Assembly (NCBI RefSeq): GCF_001514265.1
Contig: NZ_KQ949001.1
Span: 124,001 to 188,000 of the forward strand
Source: Streptomyces resistomycificus
Lineage (GTDB): Bacteria; Actinomycetota; Actinomycetes; Streptomycetales; Streptomycetaceae
Direction of reading: 5' to 3'
Length of the DNA stretch: 64,000 bases
Position numbers and translations under genes: made by a program. Numbering within the stretch: the first letter of the stretch is position 1; every line of letters starts with the position of its first letter. Of this stretch, positions 33,389 through 41,617 are shown piece by piece. The notes beneath the pieces were generated by a model. It was not told the origin of the DNA and searched no databases. It saw only the letters and a list, made by a program, of their open reading frames with translations.

Positions 33389-33692
33389 GCCTGTGTGATG
33401 TGCGAGAAGCCCCGAAGGTTGCCCTGCGACAGGCCCGGCGACACTGAACGCGCCCGACGTGACGACGGCCGGCCTCGGCGCAGGGCAGGGCCTCGGCCTG
33501 CTCGCTTCGGCTCCGCACCAGGGTCTGTTGTGAAAATGGATCAAGGTCCTGGGTACGGCGTGCTGTGGAGCCGGACGGACTGACCTACTCCACGCCGTGA
33601 CGACTGACCACAGCTCCGGCCCGACTCTGCCAGGCCGGCGGCGCGAAGGAAGTCGGCGACCTTGCCCGGCTTGTCGAGGGTGACCGACAGCG

Positions 33693-33752
33693 AGGGCTGG
33701 ATCGGCGGTAGCCGGAGAACCAGGACGCGGTCCGCTCGACGATCCGGCGGCA
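33693..33752 (-). pseudogene. IS5-family transposase remnant
   Basis: About 20 codons in one minus-strand frame (CRRIVERTASWFSGYRR) match the conserved Arg-rich C-terminal segment of IS5-family transposases (ERTxSWFxGYRRLSPRYER type). Neither end nor terminal inverted repeats remain, and the following bases are in other frames. It is a scar of a former insertion at the edge of the surface-protein gene. Confidence 0.65.
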
Positions 33753-34265
33753 ACGCTCACGTACGTGGGGGCGCGCGAGTATATGCAGCTCATGGGGCTT
33801 GAGCAGTAATCCAGATCACGGTCGGGTCACGGTGTAGATCATTTACGCTCTGGGCAGCCTCGTAGCGCTTCTCGGTTCAACTTTCGATCTGCGAAGCCCA
33901 GTTCGAGTGCGCGGGCGGTCTCGGCGGCCGCCTGTCTGCAGGGCCGGGGGGACTCTGCGGTCCGTCTCCCGAAAGGAAGCGCATGCCTCAGGACCTCACG
34001 TTCGCCCCCCCCTTCGCCCCTGTCAGAAGACGTCCGGAGTGCCCCCCAGGAGCGCCCTCTGTGCTGGATCCGGGACATGAGCCCGGTCCGCAGCCAGGCC
34101 GGGGTTCGAGGATGAATCTGCCGTAGCCGAGCGGCTCGCCCGTTCGAGAGTCGAGCCGGCACGGGGCAGTTCGTCCTCCACCTACAGAAGATCCCGGACA
34201 CGACCGGCCGACAACCACGGCCGATCGATTCCGCTGCCAGGACCACAGCTTGAAGGGAGACCGGT
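33753..34265. other. Long leader region upstream of the 576-residue orphan gene
   Basis: No gene is supported between the transposase scar and the GTG at 34266. The sequence around 33790-33850 is AT-richer and may contain a promoter for the orphan gene. Several short frames lack ribosome binding sites and family motifs. Confidence 0.45.
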
Positions 34266-35996
34266 GTGAAATCACGAGTCGTAGGTGCTGGTCGGAAGCC
34301 GTCCACCGACAGTGTGCTCCCGGCGCAGCCCGGCGCCCAGCTCCAGCCCGGGGAGGCGGGGAGCGCCCTGGCCCGCCTCTTGGGGAGACGCATCAATGGG
34401 TGCACGGAACAGCACCGAAGTTCCCAGGACGCCGCCAAGCAGCGGCTGGACGCACTCGGCTCCCCCCACTCCAGCACCACGCTGCATGTGGAGGGAGCCC
34501 TCCGTCTGGCGACGAGCGCGTTCCTCCCGCCCGACGAGGAGGGCTCTGCCAGGCTGCGGCAACTGGACACCAGCCTGCGCGTGATCGAAGCCGCCTTCCC
34601 CCAGGTCAGCACTGATGTTGAAGTCTGCCGACTGACCAGCAGGATGCTGGAAGAGGCCTGGAGAAGCCGTGCGCTCGCCCCGCCGCACGAGGAGGAGCAG
34701 ACAACCGGCTGCGCCTGCGCTCTGTGCCGTCGGCTGCCCACGCCCCCCGCACGCACGCTGGGTGACTACGGTTGGCGGCAGAGCGCCGGTCGTCCCCTCA
34801 TAGCCAAGACCTGGCCATACCGCCGGGAACTCGACAGCGTCCTGACCGGTGGATGGTCCTGGACCCGTCAGATGAACGACCTTGAACGGGACCTTGGCCA
34901 CCGTCACCGCTTCGAAGACGACATCCTCGTCTTCCACGAATACAAACGCGTGATCGACACCATCGATACCACGCGCCTCACCCAACTCGTCGAAGGCCGC
35001 TTGGCCGAGCGTTTCAGCACCAACAGCGCACGGGCCCTGGTCTGCGGACTCTTCGCAGCCCATAAGCGATCCGTTGACGAGTACTGGCTCCAACAGCATC
35101 ACGCGGGCAGCGTCACACTCCCTCAGACCAACCCGCTCGACCAGAGCACCTACTCGATCCTCCAGATGCTGGACTGCCTGTTCTGGCATGTCTCGCCCGA
35201 CACCGAGCTCTGGCAGGAAGAACACCTCGCCTCTCTGCTGCTGTGCCGCGTCATCGACGACATGGCCGACGTACGAGTCGACGCCCTCACCGGCGAGATC
35301 AGCAACTTCTGGCTCGCCGACATGTCCACCCACACCAAGGCCCTCTACGCCGCCTGCGCCATCGCCCTCGTCAAATACGGCTGCATGCCCGAGGCGCACG
35401 CCCCGATGTGGAACACCTGGCTGATGACCACCACCATCGTCTGGATGGGGCTCACAGGCCGCCACGCCCTGTGGTTCGACGGCATCACCCAGGGCCTCCC
35501 CTCGGCTCAGGAGTGCCCGCTGTGCGACCTGCAGCCCAACGCGTGCACCGGCATCCTCACCCACGGCACCACCCTCACCATCGCCCCGCGGCCCACCGCA
35601 CCGGCACTGAGCGCCCGGACCGCCGAGCTGTCCGCCCGCTGCCGAGCCCAGTACCCCCGGACATGGCCCCTCTTCGACGCCGAGCTCCATGCCTTCGAAG
35701 CACTACACGGTCCCTGGTACGGCAACATCGACAGCACATGGGAGATCCTGCGCCGCACCTATATCGCCGCCGTGGAGGCATCCAGCGCCGCACCGTCCCC
35801 CGCCCGCGCCCGTCAGGTCCAAGAAGACGCCGGCGTAGTCGGATCTGAAAGGTTCCACACCCTGCACGACCCTCAAACCGGGAGGGAAGACACCACACTG
35901 CTCGCCTACATGTTCGGCTGCGCGCACCCGCATTTCCTCTGGAACGCCACGGGATATCTTCCCACCGACGTCACAGGAGACTGGCTGGACGGCTGA
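34266..35996 (+). CDS. Orphan protein with DDxxD motif and two Cys clusters
   Basis: The 576-residue protein is largely helical. Notable: a CACALC cluster (residues 149-154), NDLERDLGHRHRFEDD (204-219), CRVIDDMADVRVDALTGE (327-344) containing DDMAD, and ECPLCDLQPNAC (416-427). DDxxD on a helix, with a preceding hydrophobic run, resembles the metal-binding motif of class I isoprenoid synthases (terpene cyclases, prenyl synthases), and the Cys clusters could bind zinc. However the NDxx-like motif lies before, not after, DDxxD, and the length is unusual, so I do not assign a function. AGGGAGA precedes the GTG start. It is monocistronic, bounded by a terminator at 36033-36060. Confidence 0.75.
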   Translation: MKSRVVGAGRKPSTDSVLPAQPGAQLQPGEAGSALARLLGRRINGCTEQHRSSQDAAKQRLDALGSPHSSTTLHVEGALRLATSAFLPPDEEGSARLRQLDTSLRVIEAAFPQVSTDVEVCRLTSRMLEEAWRSRALAPPHEEEQTTGCACALCRRLPTPPARTLGDYGWRQSAGRPLIAKTWPYRRELDSVLTGGWSWTRQMNDLERDLGHRHRFEDDILVFHEYKRVIDTIDTTRLTQLVEGRLAERFSTNSARALVCGLFAAHKRSVDEYWLQQHHAGSVTLPQTNPLDQSTYSILQMLDCLFWHVSPDTELWQEEHLASLLLCRVIDDMADVRVDALTGEISNFWLADMSTHTKALYAACAIALVKYGCMPEAHAPMWNTWLMTTTIVWMGLTGRHALWFDGITQGLPSAQECPLCDLQPNACTGILTHGTTLTIAPRPTAPALSARTAELSARCRAQYPRTWPLFDAELHAFEALHGPWYGNIDSTWEILRRTYIAAVEASSAAPSPARARQVQEDAGVVGSERFHTLHDPQTGREDTTLLAYMFGCAHPHFLWNATGYLPTDVTGDWLDG

Positions 35997-36032
35997 CGCC
36001 TCAATTCCGTACCAGAAACCCGGTAGATGGTG

Positions 36033-36060
36033 GTGGGCCGCAAAAGAACACCCGGCCCAC
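36033..36060. terminator. Terminator between convergent genes
   Basis: GTGGGCCG (36033-36040) pairs with CGGCCCAC (36053-36060) around a 12-nt A-rich loop, between the orphan gene and the minus-strand sigma factor gene. Confidence 0.6.
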
Positions 36061-36102
36061 ACCCCGCCACGACGTCCGCGCACCCCGCAAAACACCGGCG
36101 GC

Positions 36103-37887
36103 CTAATACTCCAGCCGGGCTTCTTCCTCGCTCCCGTCGCCGCAGCCGGCCCCAGGGTTCGGGGAAGGCGGGTCAGTGTGCTCCGCCGGATCTGAGGGGT
36201 TCTGTACGGGCGTAGGTGTCGGCGTAGGTTCGGGCGTAGGTGTCGGCGTAGGTGTCGGCGTAGGTGCGGGCGTGGGCTCGGGCGACGGGGTCGGCGGCGC
36301 TTCGGTTTCCGGCGCTCCCTGTCCCGGCGCCTCGGACGGGGGCTCCTCGGACGGGGGTTCCTCGGACGGGGGTTCCTGGACCTCTGGCGCTTCCGGTTCC
36401 GGGGTCTCGCCAGGCGGGTTCTCCTGCACCGGCGGGTTCGGATCAGCTTCCACCGGGTCGGCCGGCGCGGGTGTCGAGCCCCCGTCCTCCGGTCCGGGCC
36501 CCTCCTGCGGCGGCGGCTCGTCCGTCGGCCCCTCGTCCACCGGGCCGTCGTTCACCGGGCCGTCGTTCACAGGCTCTTCGTCCACCGGGCCTTCATCCAC
36601 TGGCCCCGCCACAACCGGCGCACCTCCAACCGGCGTACCTCCAACCGGCGCATCACCCACCGGCTCCTCAGCCGTCCGCCCCACCGGCGCCACCGGCGCC
36701 ACCGTGGAGTCGCCCGCATCGACCGTGTCCTTCGCCACGACAACCATGCCGCCGCCATCCACCCAGGCCCGCTCGACCTTCCCCCTGTCCTCCGAACCCG
36801 CGGACCCCTCAAGCCCCTTGGGCGCGTCGCCCACCGGTGCCGTCCCCTTCGACGGCCGGGCCGCCGGTGCCTGCGCCAGTGGCTTCCTGTCCGGCGTGGT
36901 GGTCGAAGGGTCGCCCGCGCCGAGGGCGAGCACGAGGGCGAGGGCGGTGGCGGTCACGGCTGCGGCGCCGGCCGCTACCGCCGCCGGGACCTTCGCCCCT
37001 CCCCCGGTGGTCACGGCTTGGCGCGTCGCGTCCAGGAACCCTGCGCCACCGGATCCGGCGGCGCCGCCGGATCCGCCCAGTGCGGTCGCCGCGCCCGTGG
37101 ACGCCGCCGCGAGGGAGAGCACGTACTTGCCCGTGCCGCCGAGGGCGAAGACGAGGAGGGCGGGGCCGACGAGCGCGGGGAGCCGGTCGTTGGCGCGCAT
37201 CAGGATCGCGAGGCGGTGGCGGCAGTCGTCGCAGGTGTCGATGTGGCCGAGGAGGCGTTCGGACTGGCGGGCGGTCGCGTTGCCGCGCACGTAGGCGGGC
37301 ATGCGTACCCAGTGGACCTCGCAGGCGGGGTCGTCCGGGGCGCCGGTCTGGACGCGTAGGAAGGCCTGGCGCATGCCCTCGCGGGCCCGGTGCAGCAGTA
37401 CGGCCGTCGCGCCCTGCTTGGCGCCGATGCGTTGGCCGACCACCTCCAGGGACTGGCCTTCCGCCTCCGCGAGCCACAGTGCCTCCACCCAGCGCTCGGG
37501 CAACTGGCCCAGGACGCGCGTCAACAGGTCGACGGAGGAGACCTGTTCGGCCGGGTCGCCCGCCAGGGAATCGGCGGGCCCGGAGCGTTCGGCGGCGGTC
37601 TGCGGGTCCTGGGGGGTCTCCCGTGTGGCGGTCGCGACCGCGCCCGCGAGGTGCCGCACGGTCGTCATGAGGTACGCCGGTACGTTGTCGATCTCGTGGC
37701 CCGCGGACAGCCGCCGCCACACGCGGAAGTGCGCCTCGGCCACGAGGTCCTCGGCCGTCCAGGAGTTGCGGGTGAGGGAGCGCGCGTACGCGACGAGGCG
37801 CGGCTGCTGTTCCTCGAAGATCCGGGTGTATCTGACGGTGGCGGATGCCTGAGCAGGCACGGTGGCGGGACCGGGGCCGTCGGTCAT
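36103..37887 (-). CDS. ECF-type sigma factor fused to ZAS-like anti-sigma segment and Pro-rich extracytoplasmic tail
   Basis: The 594-residue protein has sigma region 2 (residues 20-85: RLVAYARSLTRNSWTAEDLV, EAHFRVWRR) and region 4 (115-180: LTRVLGQLPERWVEALWL, GAKQGATAVLLHRAREGM). It then has a zinc anti-sigma signature (H215-x3-C219-xx-C222, GHIDTCDDCRHR, with C189/H192 upstream), two hydrophobic segments (238-262 and 300-323), and about 270 residues rich in Pro, Glu, Thr with repeats (PVDEGPVDEEPVNDGPVND; EEPPSEEPPSE; PTPTPTPTP). This resembles ECF groups (for example ECF52) in which the sigma factor carries its own membrane-spanning anti-sigma. Release by proteolysis or conformational signal is the expected mode. 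The start is the ATG at 37885-37887. Confidence 0.88.
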   Translation of the reverse strand: MTDGPGPATVPAQASATVRYTRIFEEQQPRLVAYARSLTRNSWTAEDLVAEAHFRVWRRLSAGHEIDNVPAYLMTTVRHLAGAVATATRETPQDPQTAAERSGPADSLAGDPAEQVSSVDLLTRVLGQLPERWVEALWLAEAEGQSLEVVGQRIGAKQGATAVLLHRAREGMRQAFLRVQTGAPDDPACEVHWVRMPAYVRGNATARQSERLLGHIDTCDDCRHRLAILMRANDRLPALVGPALLVFALGGTGKYVLSLAAASTGAATALGGSGGAAGSGGAGFLDATRQAVTTGGGAKVPAAVAAGAAAVTATALALVLALGAGDPSTTTPDRKPLAQAPAARPSKGTAPVGDAPKGLEGSAGSEDRGKVERAWVDGGGMVVVAKDTVDAGDSTVAPVAPVGRTAEEPVGDAPVGGTPVGGAPVVAGPVDEGPVDEEPVNDGPVNDGPVDEGPTDEPPPQEGPGPEDGGSTPAPADPVEADPNPPVQENPPGETPEPEAPEVQEPPSEEPPSEEPPSEAPGQGAPETEAPPTPSPEPTPAPTPTPTPTPTPEPTPTPTPVQNPSDPAEHTDPPSPNPGAGCGDGSEEEARLEY

Positions 37888-38019
37888 GGCGTCAACGCTC
37901 CAGTTGCCTGCTGTGGGTCAATGACTGGTGGAACGAACCATTTTGTAAAGGTGGATGGCAAAAACTTCAACTAGTTACGGTCCGTGATGCTCGTCACATG
38001 CGGTGACAGGGCACGGAGT

Positions 38020-38985
38020 TCAGTACGTCCAGTAGTCGCGCTCCGGGAGTTCCACCCACGCGTCCGGAGGGCCGGTCACCGCGCGGGCGTCGGTCAGGCG
38101 CAGGCCCGCGTACGCGCAGGTGTAGGCCACCGCCTCGTGGTTGTAGAGGTAGGCGGTCAGGACCTCCTCGGGGGTGTGGTCCGCGTCGGGGCCGCCGCCG
38201 GGGTGGAGGTCCCAGCCCTCGATGGTTCCGTCGCGGGCGACACTGCCCTGGTTGCCGCTCTTGGGGTTGGCGTACAGGCCGCTGGAGACGGTGCCGACGG
38301 ACAGGCGGGTGTGGATGCCGGGCATCGACGGGGCGTATCCCCAGGGTTGGGTGAGCACGCAGCCGCCGGGGACCGTGGTCACGCCGACGATGTCGAGGAT
38401 CTCGTCGACGTCGTAGTCGTACGGGTTCTCCACGATGTCGTCCAGGTCCGCGTTCTGGACGGGGGTCGCCTCCAGGCGGCGTATCGCCTCCTCGGCGTCG
38501 ATGCCGGCCACGCAGGCGAGACCCAGGCCGTCGTAGTAGAAGTCGCCCAGTGCGGCGATGAGGCGTCGGGCCTCCTGGGCCGCCTGCTGTTGGGGCTCTG
38601 TGAGGCCGGGTTCGCCCGCCGGGAGCGGGAACAGGTCGGGGGCCGGGCCGGCCAGGCCGAGCCGGCCCACGGACCAGCCGCCGAGCTGGGAACGCCAGGG
38701 GTCGGCGCCGGCTTCGGCGAGGGCGCGCACGTTGTCTGGTTGGCGGGAGAGGAGGGCTTCCCACAGGGCTGTCGTGCCGTACTCCAGAGCGTCGACGTCC
38801 GTGACGCGGCGGGCCAGTTCCGCGACGACCTCCGGTGACCCGAACGCCGCCGCCCGGTGCAGGGGGCGGCCTCCCGAGCCCCACGTGTCCGGGTCCGCGC
38901 CCTCGTCGAGGCGCCGTCGGATCTCCTCGTGGTTCCTCCAGTCGTCCCACACCAGGCCTGACCAGCCGTGCCCTCGGTCCGTCAC
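38020..38985 (-). CDS. Ankyrin-repeat protein
   Basis: The 321-residue protein starts with at least two ankyrin repeats (RLDEGADPDTWGSGGRPLHRA; then VDALEYGTTALWEALLSRQPDNVRALAEAGADP), continues with an acidic middle part (LACVAGIDAEEAIRRL; VENPYDYDVDEILDIVG) and a C-terminal region with WELPERDYW-like aromatics. The second half resembles Streptomyces proteins often annotated as ankyrin repeat-containing with no known function; it may mediate a protein interaction. GTG 38985 has GGAGGGGG four bases upstream. Confidence 0.82.
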   Translation of the reverse strand: MTDRGHGWSGLVWDDWRNHEEIRRRLDEGADPDTWGSGGRPLHRAAAFGSPEVVAELARRVTDVDALEYGTTALWEALLSRQPDNVRALAEAGADPWRSQLGGWSVGRLGLAGPAPDLFPLPAGEPGLTEPQQQAAQEARRLIAALGDFYYDGLGLACVAGIDAEEAIRRLEATPVQNADLDDIVENPYDYDVDEILDIVGVTTVPGGCVLTQPWGYAPSMPGIHTRLSVGTVSSGLYANPKSGNQGSVARDGTIEGWDLHPGGGPDADHTPEEVLTAYLYNHEAVAYTCAYAGLRLTDARAVTGPPDAWVELPERDYWTY

Positions 38986-39346
38986 CCTGCCCCCTCCAGC
39001 ACCGAATCCGGACGGCGCCTGCGCGCGCCGCCCAGTCCTCACACCTTCGCAGACGGCACTGACAGTCCGGGGTGGCGTCGGGTCCGCACCGGCGGCCCAG
39101 TCCCTCCCGCTCGGCGTCCACGGGTCCGCCCTCCGTGCGAGCGCGCTGACCTGGCCGCGTACCTCCCGCGGCAGGTGCCGGACAGGGCGCGGGCGGCGTA
39201 GGACGTCGGATCCGGGACGGGGGAAGCAGAAGATCCAGTCGCCGCGGCGTCACGGGCGGAAAACACTTCGGCTGTGTCAGTCACCTCTGTTAGCTTCATG
39301 CGGCTCGTGCGGCCACGAGCCTCAACGACGAACAGGGGTGGGACAG
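38986..39346. promoter_or_regulatory. Divergent upstream region with small hairpin
   Basis: No gene lies between the ankyrin and LamG genes. It holds a 7-bp inverted repeat GGCTCGT (39302-39308) / ACGAGCC (39315-39321), 26 bp before the LamG start, that could be an operator or leader hairpin. The promoters of both genes must lie here. Confidence 0.45.
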
Positions 39347-41527
39347 TTGACTCGAAGACAAGCAGCTGGAAGACAGCCGGCCGAAAGAGGGAGAACCGCT
39401 TCGGCACAGCTGGCGGCGTTGTGCTGTGCGACGGCGGTGGTGGTGGCGGGGACCGGTATGTCCGGCACGGCGTACGCGGCGGAGAACCTGCCGCCCAAGC
39501 AGCCGCTCGTGCAGGACCTGCAGACGGGGACCAAGGCGTGCGCGACGGGTGACGACAGGGCGTACGTCGGGTCGCCGCCGACGCTCGGCGCCGTCCTGTA
39601 CGACCCGGAGGAGGACAACCAGCCCGCCGAGGCCAACATGGTCAGGGGCGAGTTCGAGGCGTGGTGGACCGACGCGGCCGGGGTCGAGCAGCGCCGGACG
39701 TACACGTCCTACGAGACGTTGTCGGGGTCGCGGCTGCAGTGGCGGCTGCCGGAGGACATCCCGACGGACACGGTGATCTCCTGGCACGTCCGCGCCGACG
39801 ACACCAAGACGACCTCCGCCTGGAGCTCGGAAGGTGACGGGTCCGTCTGCGAGTTCGTGTACGACGACGTCAGCCCGGAGAAGGCGGCCGTCACCTCGGC
39901 CGACTACCCGGAGGAGCAGATCCAGGACGGCGTCGGCGTCTACGGCAGCTTCACCATGGACTCTCCGTCAGCGGACGTCGTCGAGTACCGCTACAACTTC
40001 ATCGGCGGCCCGTACGGGACCGCCCGACCGGACGAGATGGGCGGGCCCGCCACCATCCGGTTCCTGCCGCTCCAGGCCCGTCCGGACTACCTGAGCGTGC
40101 GCGCGATCGACCGCTCGGGGCGCAGCAGCGGAACCACCACGTACCACTTCCGGGTCAAGAGCGGTCGCGCACCCGTCGCCCACTGGAAGCTCGACGACGC
40201 GGCGGGAGCCACCAGCGCCGCCGCCGAGACAGGTGCCGCGGCCCGCGCCGGTACCGGCGTGACCTTCGGCGGTCCGGCACCCCGGGGCACCGGCGCCACG
40301 GCCACCGCCGCCCTCGACGGCAGCCGCCACGGCTTCCTCACCCCGGACGCCCCGGCCGTCGACACCGGCAAGACCTTCGCGGTCAGCGCCTGGGTGCGGC
40401 CCGCGCAGACCGACCGGACGATGACCGTCGCCAGCCAGGACGCGGGTGACACGGCCGGCTTCCGTCTCGGACTGAGCAGCCCGGACTCCGGGCCCACCTG
40501 GTCGTTCGGCATCGGTGGCGCACGGGTGTCGGGCGGTGCTCCGGAGACCGGTGAGTGGGCCCACCTGCTGGGGCTCTACGACGAGGAGACCGGCAAGGCG
40601 CAGCTGTACGTCAACGGCCACCCGGTCGGCACCGCCGCCGAGGCCACGCCTCCCGAGGCGAACGACGCGTTCCAGATCGGCCGCGCCCGCGACAAGTCCG
40701 GCTACCACGCGCGGTGGCACGGCGACATCGGTGACGTACGGGTGCACGACAGGGTCGTGGTGCCCCTCGAGGTGGCCGAACTGAGCCGCCGCACGCCGAA
40801 GCTGCTCGGCCACTGGTCACTGGAGACCGCGACGAACGGCACGAGCCCGGAGCAGAAGGGCGGAGCGCCGCTCACGCTCGGCGCGGGAGCGACGATCTAC
40901 CGAGGCTCCGACAGCTCCTGCATCCCTGAGTTGGACCCCGACTGCACCTACGTGCCGCCCGCCCTGGTCGGCGACGGACATCTGCGGCTGGACGGCGAGA
41001 CCGGGCACGCCGTCACCGAGGGCCCGGTGGTGGACACCGGGGACAGCTTCACCCTGGGCGTGGTGGTCCGGCTGGCGGACTCCGAGCCGGCCCATCCGAT
41101 GACCGTGCTGTCCCAGGCGGGCAAGCACACCGACGCCTTCAAGGTGCGCTACGAACCGTCCGAGCACGCCTGGCAGCTGATCATGCCGGAGAAGGACGAG
41201 GTCGGTGCCGCCGAGACGGTGGTGTCCCAGATCGAGTCGGCGGACGGCGGTGAGGGCCAGGGCCACCGCCTCGCCGTGGTCTACGACGACGCCACCGACA
41301 CGGTCAAGCTCTTCCTGGACGGCTGGACCAACGCCCAGGCGACCGGGACCCTTCCGAACGGCTGGCCCAGCTCCGGGGCGCTCCAGATCGGCCGGGCGCA
41401 GGTCGGCGACGGCTGGGGCGAGTACCTGCACGGAGACGTCGACGAGGTACAGGCGTACACCGGCGCGCTGAAGGACGAGAGGATCAGCGGTCTGGGCTGG
41501 GGGACGGACCCCTGCGTCGAGTGCTAG
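39347..41527 (+). CDS. Secreted LamG-like (concanavalin) domain protein
   Basis: The 726-residue product has a long positively charged signal peptide (RRQAAGRQPAERGRTAS, then LAALCCATAVVVAGTG; cleavage after AYA). It continues with a fibronectin-like N-terminal region containing Cys pairs, then two LamG/jellyroll domains (APVAHWKLDDAAGATS to DIGDVRVHDRV; HLRLDGETGHAV to DVDEVQAYTGAL). LamG domains bind glycans; such proteins in Streptomyces are extracellular and may attach to polysaccharide or aid its degradation. No catalytic residues were recognised. I take TTG 39347 (GGGTGGGA upstream), because the signal peptide follows directly. Confidence 0.85.
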   Translation: MTRRQAAGRQPAERGRTASAQLAALCCATAVVVAGTGMSGTAYAAENLPPKQPLVQDLQTGTKACATGDDRAYVGSPPTLGAVLYDPEEDNQPAEANMVRGEFEAWWTDAAGVEQRRTYTSYETLSGSRLQWRLPEDIPTDTVISWHVRADDTKTTSAWSSEGDGSVCEFVYDDVSPEKAAVTSADYPEEQIQDGVGVYGSFTMDSPSADVVEYRYNFIGGPYGTARPDEMGGPATIRFLPLQARPDYLSVRAIDRSGRSSGTTTYHFRVKSGRAPVAHWKLDDAAGATSAAAETGAAARAGTGVTFGGPAPRGTGATATAALDGSRHGFLTPDAPAVDTGKTFAVSAWVRPAQTDRTMTVASQDAGDTAGFRLGLSSPDSGPTWSFGIGGARVSGGAPETGEWAHLLGLYDEETGKAQLYVNGHPVGTAAEATPPEANDAFQIGRARDKSGYHARWHGDIGDVRVHDRVVVPLEVAELSRRTPKLLGHWSLETATNGTSPEQKGGAPLTLGAGATIYRGSDSSCIPELDPDCTYVPPALVGDGHLRLDGETGHAVTEGPVVDTGDSFTLGVVVRLADSEPAHPMTVLSQAGKHTDAFKVRYEPSEHAWQLIMPEKDEVGAAETVVSQIESADGGEGQGHRLAVVYDDATDTVKLFLDGWTNAQATGTLPNGWPSSGALQIGRAQVGDGWGEYLHGDVDEVQAYTGALKDERISGLGWGTDPCVEC

Positions 41528-41536
41528 TCGTTGACC

Positions 41537-41601
41537 GGCGGGCGTGACCGGCGGGCGTGAGCGGCGGGCGTGAGCGGCGGGCGTGAGCGGCGGGCGTGAG
41601 C
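41537..41601. repeat. 13-bp minisatellite, five copies
   Basis: Five head-to-tail copies of GGCGGGCGTGA(C/G)C lie between the stop codons of the convergent LamG and glycosyltransferase genes. The first copy differs at one base and the array ends in GGGC. Confidence 0.9.
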
Positions 41602-41617
41602 GGGCAGGTACCGCCGC

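Noticed and set aside
33541..33753. Minus-strand frame of 70 codons over the transposase scar
   Set aside because: The transposase motif is in another frame, and this frame has no ribosome binding site or homology I recognise.
34272..35690. Minus-strand frame antisense to the 576-residue orphan
   Set aside because: Gly/Val-rich composition typical of antisense GC-skewed frames, no motifs and no start signal.
34266..35996. Assignment as a canonical terpene cyclase
   Set aside because: The NSE-type motif expected after DDxxD is not found and the length and Cys clusters do not fit; reported as an orphan.
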